This document shows positions 53,478-62,242 of a stretch of 64,000 nucleotides of DNA, piece after piece. The first letter of the stretch is position 1; the number at the start of each line of letters is the position of its first letter. The stretch lies in contig NZ_JACBZM010000001.1 of the NCBI RefSeq assembly GCF_013408525.1, forward strand, positions 2,480,001 to 2,544,000. Direction: 5' to 3'. A program made the translations under genes and the position numbers. Origin of the DNA: Nocardioides aromaticivorans. GTDB lineage: Bacteria; Actinomycetota; Actinomycetes; Propionibacteriales; Nocardioidaceae. The notes beneath the pieces were generated by a model that worked only from the letters and a program-made list of their open reading frames with translations, ran no database searches and was not told where the DNA came from.

Positions 53478-54628
53478 GCGGCGAGGTCTCCATCATCGGG
53501 GCCGGCCTCTCCAGGTTCGGTCGCCAGCCCGGTGTCACCGGCCGCCAGATGGCGGTCCAGGCCGTCCACGCCGCCCTGGCCGACGCCGGCATCGCCTGGC
53601 CCGACGTGCAGGTCGCCTTCGGCGGCAGCGACGGCGCCGGGCTCGCCGACACCCTGGTGGCGGAGCTCGGCCTCACCGGCATCCCGTTCACCAACGTCAA
53701 GAACGGGTGCGCCACCGGCGGCAGCGCACTCGTCGCCGCCGTCAACGCGATCCGATCCGGCGCAGCGGAGATCGCGCTCGCCGTCGGCTTCGACAAGCAC
53801 CCCCGGGGCGCCTTCGACCCCCGCCCCGAGGACTGGGGCCTGCCCGTGGGCTACGGCGAGGCCGGCCTGATGGTCACCACCCAGTTCTTCGCCGTGAAGA
53901 TCGCGCGCTACCTCCGGCAGCACGACCTGCCGGAGAGCCTGCTCGCGTCGATCGCGGCCAAGGCCTACCGCAACGGGGCGCTCAACCCCAACGCGTGGCG
54001 CCGCGAGCCGATGACCGAGGAGCAGGTGGCCGGCGCCGCGATGGTCAACGACCCGCTCACGCAGTACATGTTCTGCTCCCCGGGCGAGGGCGGGGCGGCG
54101 ATCGTCGTCGCGACGCCCGCGGTCGCGAAGCGGCTCGGCGCGCGGGCGGTGAAGCTGCTCGCGGTCGCTCCCCGCACCCGCGGCTTCGGCACCTTCGAGG
54201 TCTTCAGCCCGGCGATCCAGGGCGAGGGCGCGCCGACGAGCGTCAGCACCGTCGCCGCGCAGGCCGCGTTCGAGATGGCCGGTGTGGGACCCGAGGACAT
54301 CGACGTCGCCCAGCTCCAGGACACCGAGGCCGGTGCCGAGCTCATGCACCTGGCCGAGACCGGCTTCTGCGCCCACGGCGAGCAGGAGAAGTGGATCGCC
54401 AACGGCGACACCGAGATCGGCGGCCGGCTCCCGGTCAACACCGATGGCGGCTGCATCGCCAACGGCGAGCCCATCGGTGCCTCCGGCCTGCGGCAGGTCC
54501 ACGAGATCGTCACCCAGCTCCGCGGGGAGGCCGGGGCCCGCCAGGTCCCCGGCGACCCGCGCCTCGGCTTCACCCACGTCTACGGCGCGCCGGGCATCAG
54601 CGCCTGCGCGGTCCTGGAGGCGTCATGA
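53474..54628 (+). CDS. Thiolase-superfamily protein (SCP2/Ltp2-like, probable aldolase)
   Basis: A 384-residue thiolase-fold protein. The nucleophile cysteine position is filled (C79 in VKNGCATGGSA) and a C-terminal cysteine, C378, occurs in GAPGISACAVLE. The usual GHP histidine is replaced by Glu332 in IANGEPIGASGL. True thiolysis is therefore doubtful; Ltp2-type proteins with a DUF35 partner do retro-aldol cleavage instead. Here it may release a short acid or ketone unit from a beta-hydroxyacyl-CoA. Coupled to DUF35 and to the acyl-CoA dehydrogenase by ATGA overlaps. Confidence 0.88.
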   Translation: MSGEVSIIGAGLSRFGRQPGVTGRQMAVQAVHAALADAGIAWPDVQVAFGGSDGAGLADTLVAELGLTGIPFTNVKNGCATGGSALVAAVNAIRSGAAEIALAVGFDKHPRGAFDPRPEDWGLPVGYGEAGLMVTTQFFAVKIARYLRQHDLPESLLASIAAKAYRNGALNPNAWRREPMTEEQVAGAAMVNDPLTQYMFCSPGEGGAAIVVATPAVAKRLGARAVKLLAVAPRTRGFGTFEVFSPAIQGEGAPTSVSTVAAQAAFEMAGVGPEDIDVAQLQDTEAGAELMHLAETGFCAHGEQEKWIANGDTEIGGRLPVNTDGGCIANGEPIGASGLRQVHEIVTQLRGEAGARQVPGDPRLGFTHVYGAPGISACAVLEAS

Positions 54629-55818
54629 CCACCCCCGAGCTCGACGCGTTCGTCGCCGACGCCCGCGCGTGGCTCTCCTCCGTCGCGGCTCCCCGCACCC
54701 AGCGCCCCTGGGGCGAGGGCAGCGACGCCGTCGCGGTCTTCGAGAACTGGACCGAGGACGAGGAGCGCGCGGAGACCGATCGCATCCGCGCCTACGAGCA
54801 GGCCAAGTACGACGCCGGCTTCGGGGCCATCACCTGGGGCCCGGAGTACGGCGGCCGAGGCCTCCCGGTGTCGTACCTGCTGGCCTTCCGGCGCGCCGAG
54901 GCCGAGTACGACGTCCCGCGGCGCACCGAGATGTTCCCCGTCACCCAGCAGCTGATCGCGCCGACGATCGCGCAGTGGGGGACCGAGGAGCAGCGCTCGA
55001 CGTACGTCCGGGCGATGCTGCGCACCGACGTGATCGCCTGCCAGCTGTTCTCCGAGACCGAGGCCGGCTCCGACCTGGCGGCGGTCCGCACCCGTGCCGT
55101 CCGCGACGGCGACGGCTGGCGGCTGGACGGCCACAAGGTCTGGACGTCCGGTGCCCGCGTCGCCGACTACGGCGTCGCGATCACCCGCACCGACCCGGGG
55201 AGTGCGAAGCACGCCGGCCTGACGGCCTTCATCGTCCCGATGGACGCGCCGGGCGTGACGGTCCGCCCGATCCGCCAGATGACCGGGGGCTGCTCGTTCA
55301 ACGAGGTCTACCTCGACGGCGTGCACCTCGACGACGCGCATCGGCTCGGTCCCGAGGGCGCGGGCTGGAAGGTCGCGCTGACCGTGCTCGCGTCCGAGCG
55401 CCTGGACTCCGGCAGCCTGGGCCTCGAGAACGCGGACCAGGCCGTCGAGCTCGCTCGCCATCTCGGCCGGCCGCTGACCGAGCTCGAGCGGGACGCGGTC
55501 GCCGACCTGGTCACCCGCAGCTACGTCCAGCGGCTCACCGGCATGCGCGTGGCCGCCGCGGTCGTCGCCGGCGCCGACGCCGGGCCGGAGGCCTCCGTCG
55601 GCAAGCTGCTCGCGACCGACACGATGGCGCGCACCTCCGAGGTCGTGCGCCTGCTGCTCGGCCCGGACCTCACCGTCCAGGGCGACCGCTGGGGCAGCTG
55701 GGCGTGGACCGAGCACGTGCTCGGCGCGCCGGGCTACCGGATCGCCGGCGGCACCGACGAGATCCAGCACAACATCCTCGCCGAGCGCGTGCTCGGCCTC
55801 CCGAGGGAGCCCCGCTGA
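54625..55818 (+). CDS. Acyl-CoA dehydrogenase
   Basis: A 397-residue acyl-CoA dehydrogenase. Signs: AITWGPEYGGRGLPVSYLLA near the N-terminus, CQLFSETEAGSDLAAVRTRA and WTSGARVADYGVAITRTDP in the FAD-binding middle domain, and GGTDEIQHNILAERVLGLP at the C-terminus. It would introduce a double bond into a CoA-activated substrate and pass electrons to ETF. It belongs to the fadE17/caiA-like set common in cyclic-acid and terpenoid catabolism. Its stop overlaps the phosphotransferase start. Confidence 0.92.
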   Translation: MTTPELDAFVADARAWLSSVAAPRTQRPWGEGSDAVAVFENWTEDEERAETDRIRAYEQAKYDAGFGAITWGPEYGGRGLPVSYLLAFRRAEAEYDVPRRTEMFPVTQQLIAPTIAQWGTEEQRSTYVRAMLRTDVIACQLFSETEAGSDLAAVRTRAVRDGDGWRLDGHKVWTSGARVADYGVAITRTDPGSAKHAGLTAFIVPMDAPGVTVRPIRQMTGGCSFNEVYLDGVHLDDAHRLGPEGAGWKVALTVLASERLDSGSLGLENADQAVELARHLGRPLTELERDAVADLVTRSYVQRLTGMRVAAAVVAGADAGPEASVGKLLATDTMARTSEVVRLLLGPDLTVQGDRWGSWAWTEHVLGAPGYRIAGGTDEIQHNILAERVLGLPREPR

Positions 55819-56810
55819 TGGCCACCGACACGCGGCCCACCCCGGCCGAGCTGCACGCCCTCGACCTCCAGGAGCGGGTCGTCGCCGGCCTCCGGGCCAG
55901 CGGGTACGACGGCGTCGCGACCGCGCTGGAGCCGATGCTCGGCGGGCACTCGGGCCTCACCTACAAGCTCGCCGTCGACGACCAGTGGTTCGTCGTCAAG
56001 GCGGTGCCGCCCGGCCAGCGCTCGATTGGCCGCCACGACATGCTGCGCCAGGCGCGGATCATGGCCGCGCTCGCCGGCACCGACGTCCCGGTTCCGCGGA
56101 TCTGCGCCACCGACGAGGTCGAGCCGGCGTGGTTCGCGATGGAGCTGGTCGCCGGCGAGTCCCTCGAGCCGGTGCTGGACGACCCCGCGGTCGAGCCCGC
56201 CCTCGCCGCGGCCCGGATGCTGCGCGCCGCCGAGATCCTGCCGCGGCTGCACCGGCTGCCCCTCGACGGGCTGCCCGTCGACGGCGAGCCGCTGTCGCCG
56301 GGTGACGAGCTCGCCCGCTGGAGCCGCACGATGGGCGCCGTACCGCCCGAGCTGGTGCCGGGTGCCGCCGAGCTCGAGCGATTGCTCGCCGCGTCGGTCC
56401 CCGAGGCCGTCGCGCCGGTGCTGGTGCACGGTGACTACCGCCTCGGCAACATCCTGTCCCGCGGCACCGAGCCCGCGGCGCTGATCGATTGGGAGATCTG
56501 GAGCCCCGGCGACCCGCGGGTCGAGCTGGGCTGGTTCCTGGTCTTCGCCGACGGCGACAACTTCCCGGGCGTCGGCCGCCACGTCCCCGGCCTGCCCTCC
56601 GTCGAGGAGCTGGTGAGCCGGTACGCCGCCGGGGGACCCGCGCCGCGCGAGCTCACCTGGTTCGACGCACTGGGCCGCTTCAAGATGGCGGCGATCATGG
56701 GCCACAACCTGCGTCGCCACCGCGAGGGCCGGCACCACGACCCGGACCAGGAGAGGCTGCCGGCCACCATCGCCCGGCTCATCGAGACCGGCACCGCCCG
56801 GCTCGGCTGA
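55818..56810 (+). CDS. Phosphotransferase (APH family), ACAD10/11- and LvaA-like
   Basis: A 330-residue APH-fold kinase. The nucleotide-binding segment is GGHSGLTYKLAVDD with KAVPP, the catalytic loop HGDYRLGNIL (near 204) and the metal-binding IDWEIWSPGDPRVELGWFL. In mammals ACAD10/ACAD11 fuse this kinase domain to an acyl-CoA dehydrogenase, and in Pseudomonas LvaA works with LvaC; both phosphorylate 4-hydroxyacyl-CoA before phosphate elimination. The next gene, 43 bases on, is the matching ACAD10/11-type dehydrogenase, so I infer the same role and not antibiotic resistance. Confidence 0.85.
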   Translation: MATDTRPTPAELHALDLQERVVAGLRASGYDGVATALEPMLGGHSGLTYKLAVDDQWFVVKAVPPGQRSIGRHDMLRQARIMAALAGTDVPVPRICATDEVEPAWFAMELVAGESLEPVLDDPAVEPALAAARMLRAAEILPRLHRLPLDGLPVDGEPLSPGDELARWSRTMGAVPPELVPGAAELERLLAASVPEAVAPVLVHGDYRLGNILSRGTEPAALIDWEIWSPGDPRVELGWFLVFADGDNFPGVGRHVPGLPSVEELVSRYAAGGPAPRELTWFDALGRFKMAAIMGHNLRRHREGRHHDPDQERLPATIARLIETGTARLG

Positions 56811-56853
56811 GCCTCGATCGACTCCACCGCAACGACGCGAGAAGGAACCCCCT

Positions 56854-58077
56854 GTGGACTTCGAATTCACCGCCCGCACCGCCGACCTCGCGGCGAGGCT
56901 CGAGACGTTCATGGCCGAGCACGTGCTCCCCGCCGAGGCCGTGTACGACGCCCAGGTCGCCGCGAACGCCAACCCCCACGAGCAGCCGCAGGTCATGCGC
57001 GACCTGCAGCGGGTGGCGCGCGAGCAGGGCCTGTGGAACCTCTTCATGACCCACGGCGACCGCGGCGCGGGGCTCACCAACCTCGAGTACGCGCCGCTCG
57101 CCGAGATCGTCGGACGCTCGATCATCGGCAACGAGGCGATCAACTGCTCGGCGCCCGACACCGGCAACATGGAGATCCTCGCCATGTACGGCACCGAGCA
57201 GCAGCAGAAGGAGTGGCTGGACCCGCTGCTCGCCTGCGAGATCCGCTCCGCCTTCGCGATGACCGAGCCGGCGGTCGCGAGCTCGGACGCCCGCAACATC
57301 ACCTCCACGATCCGCCGCGACGGCGACCACTACGTCATCAACGGCCGCAAGTGGTACACCTCCGGCATCCTCGACCCGGACTGCCGGCTCATCATCTTCA
57401 TGGGCAAGTCCGACCCCGAGGCGCCGACGTACCGCCAGCAGAGCATGATCCTGGTCCCGGCCGACGCCGACGGCGTCGAGGTGGTCCGCGACCTCCCGAT
57501 GTTCGGCTACCACGACCGCCTCGGCCACGGCGAGGTCACCTTCACCGACGTGCGGGTGCCCGCCGAGAACATCCTCGGCGAGGAGGGCGGCGGCTTCGCC
57601 ATCGCCCAGGGCCGGCTGGGCCCGGGCCGGATGCACTACGCCATGCGCGCGATCGGGATGGCCGAGCGCGCGCTGCAGCTGATGTGCCAGCGGGCCGCGA
57701 GCCGGGAGGCCTTCGGCGGGCCGCTCGCCGAGCAGGGCGTCGTGCGGGAGTGGATCGGGCGCAGCCGGATGGAGATCGACCAGATCCGCCTGCACACCTT
57801 CAAGGCCGCCTGGCTGATGGACACCCGTGGCAACGCCGCCGCCCGGACCGAGGCCGCGGCCATCAAGGTCGCCGCGATGGAGGTCGCCCACCAGGTCGTC
57901 AACCGCGCCGTCCAGACCTGGGGCGCCGCCGGGGTCAGCGACGACACCGTGCTCGCCCGCCTCTACGCCCTCACCCGGGCCCTGCAGGTCGCCGACGGTC
58001 CGACCGAGGTGCACCTGCGCAGCATCGCGCTGCAGGAGCTCAAGAAGTACGACGCACCGAAGGAGGCGCGCGCGTGA
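56854..58077 (+). CDS. ACAD10/11-type acyl-CoA dehydrogenase (LvaC-like)
   Basis: A 407-residue acyl-CoA dehydrogenase homologue with the subfamily's very conserved blocks: NCSAPDTGNMEILAMYGTE, FAMTEPAVASSDARNITST, RKWYTSGILDPDC, RQQSMILVPADADGVEVV and AQGRLGPGRMHYAMRAIGMA. In ACAD10/11 and LvaC this protein acts on the 4-phosphoacyl-CoA made by the kinase, yielding an enoyl-CoA that re-enters beta-oxidation. Start GTG 56854 after GAAGGAACC. Paired with the upstream kinase and overlapping the next SDR. Confidence 0.92.
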   Translation: MDFEFTARTADLAARLETFMAEHVLPAEAVYDAQVAANANPHEQPQVMRDLQRVAREQGLWNLFMTHGDRGAGLTNLEYAPLAEIVGRSIIGNEAINCSAPDTGNMEILAMYGTEQQQKEWLDPLLACEIRSAFAMTEPAVASSDARNITSTIRRDGDHYVINGRKWYTSGILDPDCRLIIFMGKSDPEAPTYRQQSMILVPADADGVEVVRDLPMFGYHDRLGHGEVTFTDVRVPAENILGEEGGGFAIAQGRLGPGRMHYAMRAIGMAERALQLMCQRAASREAFGGPLAEQGVVREWIGRSRMEIDQIRLHTFKAAWLMDTRGNAAARTEAAAIKVAAMEVAHQVVNRAVQTWGAAGVSDDTVLARLYALTRALQVADGPTEVHLRSIALQELKKYDAPKEARA

Positions 58078-58829
58078 GCGGGCAGCTCGACGGCAGGGTC
58101 GCGCTGGTCACCGGAGCCACCCGCGGCCTCGGCCGCGCGATCGCCGAGGCGATGGCGGTGGCCGGGGCGACCGTGGTCGTGTCCAGCCGCAAGGCCGACG
58201 CGTGCGAGCGGGTCGCCGCCGAGATCACCGCGTCGACCGGCGTCAAGGCCTTCCCCCTGCCGCTGCACGTCGGCGACTGGGACGCGATCGAGCCCGCCGT
58301 CGACGCCGTCGTGGCCGAGCACGGCCGGATCGACGTCCTCGTCAACAACGCCGGCATCGCCCCGCTCGCCCCGTCGGCGAAGGACGTGACCGAGGCGCTC
58401 TTCGACAAGACGATCGACGTCAACCTCAAGGGCCCCTTCCGCCTGATGGCGGTGGCCGGTGCCCACATGTACGCCGCGGGTCGCGGCTCGATCATCAACA
58501 TCTCGAGCATCGGCGCGGAGCGTCCCAGCCCGCCCGAGGCGACGTACGCCGCCTCGAAGAACGGGCTCAACGCACTCACCCGTGCCTTCGCCCAGGAGTA
58601 CGCACCGCACGTGCGGGTCAACTGCGTGATGCCCGGCGCGTTCGCGACCGACATGGCCGGCGACTGGGACGACGAGTTCATCGGCCTGGTCACCGACCGG
58701 CTCCCGGCGGAGCGCCTCGGCGACCCGAGGGAGCTCGCCGGCATGGTCGTGCACCTCGCCTCGGACGTCGCGGGCTACACGACCGGCGCGCTGATCCCGG
58801 TGGACGGTGGCCGGACGGCGGTCTACTGA
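58074..58829 (+). CDS. Short-chain dehydrogenase/reductase
   Basis: A 251-residue classical SDR: VTGATRGLGRAIAEAMAVAG at the cofactor site, VLVNNAGIAPLAPSAKD, catalytic ISSIGAERPSPPEATYAASK and a C-terminal YTTGALIPVDGGRTAVY. SRKADACERV after beta-strand 2 suggests preference for NADP(H). FabG-like members oxidise or reduce beta-hydroxyacyl-CoAs. GTG start overlaps the dehydrogenase stop and its stop overlaps the next SDR. Confidence 0.9.
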   Translation: MSGQLDGRVALVTGATRGLGRAIAEAMAVAGATVVVSSRKADACERVAAEITASTGVKAFPLPLHVGDWDAIEPAVDAVVAEHGRIDVLVNNAGIAPLAPSAKDVTEALFDKTIDVNLKGPFRLMAVAGAHMYAAGRGSIINISSIGAERPSPPEATYAASKNGLNALTRAFAQEYAPHVRVNCVMPGAFATDMAGDWDDEFIGLVTDRLPAERLGDPRELAGMVVHLASDVAGYTTGALIPVDGGRTAVY

Positions 58830-59596
58830 TGGCCACCTCGCCCCTGTCCATGTTCGACCTGAGCGGGCGGGTCGCCGTCGTCACCGGCGCCTCCTCGGGC
58901 CTGGGCGACGGCTTCGCGCGGGCGTTGGCCGCGGCCGGTGCCACCGTCGTCGCCGCCGCCCGGCGGGTCGAGCGCCTCGAGGCGCTGGCCGCCGACGTAC
59001 CGGGTCTGGTGCCGGTGGCCTGCGACGTCACCGATGCCGGCGACCGCGAGCGCCTGGTGGCGACGGCCGCCTCGATCAACGGCGGGATCGACGTCCTCGT
59101 CAACAACGCCGGCATGCCCGGACCGCCGGACGCGCTGACCGAGACGCCCGAGGAGCTGGACGCGATCCTCGCCCTCAACCTCACGGCCGGCATCCGGCTG
59201 GCGGTCGAGACCGTGCGCGCCCTCCCCGAGGACCGCGGTGCCTCGATCATCAACATCTCCTCCGTGGTCGGCCTGGTCTCCACCGCCCCGATCGGCGGCG
59301 CGGGGTACGCCGCGTCGAAGGCCGCGGTCATCGGCGTCACCCGGGAGCTGGCGGGCCAGTGGGGACGGCGCGGGGTTCGTGTCAACGCGCTGGTGCCGGG
59401 CTGGTTCGATACCGAGATGACCGACGGCCTGTTCACCAACGAGAAGTCGGCCGGCTGGGTGCGCCGCAACACCATGCTCGGACGCGGCGGCCGGACCGGC
59501 GAGGTCGACGGCGCGCTGCTCTTCCTCGCCTCGGACGCCGCGAGCTACGTGACCGGGCACGTCCTGGCTGTCGACGGCGGATGGACCGCACGGTGA
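58829..59596 (+). CDS. Short-chain dehydrogenase/reductase
   Basis: A 255-residue SDR: VTGASSGLGDGFARALAAAG, ARRVERLEAL (NADP-type), VLVNNAGMPGPPDALTE, then IINISSVVGLVSTAPIGGAG with YAASKAAVIGVTRELAG and a C-terminal YVTGHVLAVDGGWTAR. It resembles gluconate 5-dehydrogenase-like and glucose-dehydrogenase-like SDRs. A second hydroxyl oxidation in the same pathway is likely. It overlaps the upstream SDR (one base) and the downstream alcohol dehydrogenase (GTGA). Confidence 0.9.
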   Translation: MATSPLSMFDLSGRVAVVTGASSGLGDGFARALAAAGATVVAAARRVERLEALAADVPGLVPVACDVTDAGDRERLVATAASINGGIDVLVNNAGMPGPPDALTETPEELDAILALNLTAGIRLAVETVRALPEDRGASIINISSVVGLVSTAPIGGAGYAASKAAVIGVTRELAGQWGRRGVRVNALVPGWFDTEMTDGLFTNEKSAGWVRRNTMLGRGGRTGEVDGALLFLASDAASYVTGHVLAVDGGWTAR

Positions 59597-60675
59597 GCGC
59601 GCTGCCGGAGACGATGCGCGCGCTGCGCCTCCACGCCTGGGGCGCCGCTCCGGAGCTGGTCGAGGTGCCGGTCCCGGTGCCGGTCGGTGCCCAGCTCCTG
59701 GTCCGCGTCGAGGCGGCCGGCCTGTGCCACTCGGACCTCCACATCATGGATGCCGCTCCGGGGCAGCTGCCCTACGAGCTCCCGTTCACCCTCGGCCACG
59801 AGGTCGTCGGCACGGTCGTCGCGGCGGGCGACGCCGTCGACCCGGCGTGGCTCGGGCGCCGGGCCGCCGTGCACGGCATCTGGTCGTGCGGGCGCTGCCG
59901 GCAGTGCCGGCGAGGCCGGGACAACTACTGCTTCGAGCTCACCGGGCCCATCGGCAACGGCATCGGGTACGACGGCGGGCTGGCCGACTACATGCTCGTC
60001 CCCGGCGTGCGCCAGCTCGTGCCGGCCGACGGCGTGGACCCGGTGGCGCTCGCGCCGCTGACCGACGCCGGCCTGACCGCGCAGCACGCGCTGCGGACCG
60101 TCGGCGCCGACCTGGCGGGGGCCACGGTCCTCGTCATCGGGATCGGCGGCCTGGGCCACCTCGCGCTGCAGCTGCTCGCGCGCCACGACCCCGTGTGCGT
60201 GGTCGCGGTCGACCCGCGTGCCGAGGCGCGCGCCCTCGGGCTCCGGCTCGGCGCCGACGCGGTCGTGGCGAGCACGATCGACGCCGCCGAGTGGCTCGAG
60301 GGCGGCCACCACGGGTCCGGGGCCGACGTGGTCCTCGACTTCGTCGGCTCGCAGGACACCATGGACGCGGCCACGCAGGTGCTCGCGCCCGGCGGCCGCA
60401 TCGCCGTCGTCGGGTCCGCCGGCGGTCGCCTCGAGGTCGCCAAGGGCGGTGACCTGCCGCGCGGCTGGGGAGTCGCCGCGCCGTTCTGGGGCTCGGCCGG
60501 CGACCTCGCCGACGTGGTCGGCCTCGCGGGCGCGGGTGTCCACGCCCGCACCGAGACCCATGCGCTGTCGGGCGCGCTGACCGCCTACGACCGGCTGCGC
60601 CGCGGCCTGGTCCAGGGCAGGGCCGTCGTGGTGCCGACCGCGAGGACAATCGACGTGGAGGAGACGAAGGCATGA
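59593..60675 (+). CDS. Zinc-dependent alcohol dehydrogenase (MDR family)
   Basis: A 360-residue medium-chain dehydrogenase. Catalytic zinc ligands lie in AAGLCHSDLHIMD and LGHEVVGTVVAAG; the structural zinc cysteines are CGRCRQCRRGRDNYC; the NAD site is VLVIGIGGLGHLALQLLA. It resembles AdhA/Had-type dehydrogenases that act on cyclic or branched alcohols, such as 6-hydroxycyclohex-1-ene-1-carboxyl-CoA dehydrogenase. I prefer GTG 59593 (GTGA overlap with the SDR), though ATG 59581 in frame would add four residues. Confidence 0.9.
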   Translation: MSALPETMRALRLHAWGAAPELVEVPVPVPVGAQLLVRVEAAGLCHSDLHIMDAAPGQLPYELPFTLGHEVVGTVVAAGDAVDPAWLGRRAAVHGIWSCGRCRQCRRGRDNYCFELTGPIGNGIGYDGGLADYMLVPGVRQLVPADGVDPVALAPLTDAGLTAQHALRTVGADLAGATVLVIGIGGLGHLALQLLARHDPVCVVAVDPRAEARALGLRLGADAVVASTIDAAEWLEGGHHGSGADVVLDFVGSQDTMDAATQVLAPGGRIAVVGSAGGRLEVAKGGDLPRGWGVAAPFWGSAGDLADVVGLAGAGVHARTETHALSGALTAYDRLRRGLVQGRAVVVPTARTIDVEETKA

Positions 60676-62186
60676 GGAAGCTGGCACAGGAGCTGGTCGA
60701 GCGGGCCGGGCAGAGCCCCGACGACGTCGCCGTCATCGACGCGGAGGGAGCCCACACCCTCGGTGAGGTCGTCGCCCGGGCCGGCGAGATCGCGGACCTC
60801 CTGGACCGGTCGCTGGCGGGCGCGCCCACGGTGCTCGTCCAGGCCGACAACACCTGGCGCACCCTCGCCGCCGCGATCGCGGTCGGGCTGCGGGGCGGGC
60901 TGGTCGCGGTCATCAGCGGGCACGCCGCCCGCTCGGAGTACGACCTCGCCCTCGAGGACATCCAGCCGGACGCCGTCATCGCCTCGCCCCACGCGGTCGA
61001 GACCTGGCAGGTCGACGACGCCGGGCTGCCGGTGGTGGGGGAGGCCTTCCCGGGCTGGTCGCTGCGCGCGGCCGCCTCCCGTCGTACCCGCGGTGTCGAG
61101 CGGTGGCGCGGCGGCGTGGCCATCGCGATGACCTCGGGGTCGACGGGTCGTCCGAAGTGCGTCGTGCAGTCCGAGGAGTCGATCCGGTACGCCGGCGAGG
61201 CCACGATCGCCGCCGTCGGCCTCCGGCCGGGGGACCCGGTCGGCGCCTTCGTCCCGTTCTCGAGCGTCGCCGCGTTCTGCTTCGGGCTCTACCTCCCGGC
61301 GCTCCTGGGCGGCCCGGTGGTGTGCCTGGACAAGTGGAGCCCCGAGGACGCGGTCGTGCTGCTGCGCGACGAGAAGGTCGCCTGGACGATGCTGGTGCCG
61401 ACGATGGCCATGCAGCTCTCGCTGGTGCCCGGGTCGTCGGGAGCGCTCACGTCGCTGCGCGCGATGACGGTCGGCGGTGGACCCATGAACGCCCGCTCGC
61501 TGGAGTCCGCCGAGCGTCATCTCGGGACCCGCTTCCTGCGGGTGTTCGGCATGTCCGAGTGCCTGGGCCACACCACCCCGCTGCCCTCCGAGCCGCCCGA
61601 GGTCCGCCTCGGCCGCGACGGACGTCCCTTCCCCGGCACGGAGCTGCGCGTGGTCGGCGACGACGGCGCCGCCCTGCCCCTCGGGGAGGTCGGCAACGTC
61701 CAGGTGCGCGGCCCCTCGCTGTTCGTCGGCTACGCCCGCAACGGCGCGCCGGTCCCGCCGGAGCTCACGCCCGACGGCTTCCTGCCGACCGGCGACCGGG
61801 CCCGCATCAACGACGACGGCACCCTCAACATCCTCGGCCGTGAGAAGCAGGTCATCATCCGGGGAGGCCGCAACATCGACATCAACGAGGTCGAGGCCGC
61901 CGTCGCCGCCATCCCGGGCGTGGCCCAGGTGTGCGTCGTACCGGTCTCCGACGACCTGCTCGGTGAGCGGGCGGCGGCGCTCGTGGTCTGGTCGGGCGAC
62001 CCCCTGGACATCGACGGGGTACGACGGGAGCTCGCCGCCGCCGACTTCCCCAAGTTCAAGTGGCCCGAGTTCGTCTACCCGGTCCCGCACCTGCCACAGA
62101 ACCGGGTGGGCAAGCTCGACCGGTCCGGTGCCGTGTCGCTCGCGTCGTCGCTCGTGGGCGGCGATGCGGCCGCGGAAGCCCGATGA
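60672..62186 (+). CDS. AMP-forming acyl-CoA ligase
   Basis: A 504-residue class I adenylate-forming enzyme. The phosphate loop is AMTSGSTGRPKCVVQSEES, the A5-type motif is VFGMSECLGHTTPLPSE, the A7 region is LPTGDRARINDDGTLN with GREKQVIIRGGRNIDINEVE, and the catalytic lysine is in NRVGKLDRSGA. It likely starts the pathway by making the CoA ester of the substrate acid. VFGMSEC departs slightly from the usual YGxTE. It is the last gene of the operon that begins at 52206 and is followed by the regulator. Confidence 0.93.
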   Translation: MRKLAQELVERAGQSPDDVAVIDAEGAHTLGEVVARAGEIADLLDRSLAGAPTVLVQADNTWRTLAAAIAVGLRGGLVAVISGHAARSEYDLALEDIQPDAVIASPHAVETWQVDDAGLPVVGEAFPGWSLRAAASRRTRGVERWRGGVAIAMTSGSTGRPKCVVQSEESIRYAGEATIAAVGLRPGDPVGAFVPFSSVAAFCFGLYLPALLGGPVVCLDKWSPEDAVVLLRDEKVAWTMLVPTMAMQLSLVPGSSGALTSLRAMTVGGGPMNARSLESAERHLGTRFLRVFGMSECLGHTTPLPSEPPEVRLGRDGRPFPGTELRVVGDDGAALPLGEVGNVQVRGPSLFVGYARNGAPVPPELTPDGFLPTGDRARINDDGTLNILGREKQVIIRGGRNIDINEVEAAVAAIPGVAQVCVVPVSDDLLGERAAALVVWSGDPLDIDGVRRELAAADFPKFKWPEFVYPVPHLPQNRVGKLDRSGAVSLASSLVGGDAAAEAR

Positions 62187-62212
62187 ACCACGGTTCCGGC
62201 GCTACGCTGATC

Positions 62213-62225
62213 TGAATTCACTTGG
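62213..62225. promoter_or_regulatory. Cluster operator 6: TGAATTCACTTGG
   Basis: A degenerate copy matching 9 of 13 bases of TGAACTCAGTTCA, 17 bases before the TetR start, as expected for autoregulation. Confidence 0.55.
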
Positions 62226-62242
62226 CGACAAGGACGGCTCCC

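Noticed and set aside
55818..56810. Aminoglycoside resistance gene.
   Set aside because: The APH fold is real, but the gene is embedded between two acyl-CoA dehydrogenases and pairs with an ACAD10/11-type protein, so a metabolic kinase is far more likely.
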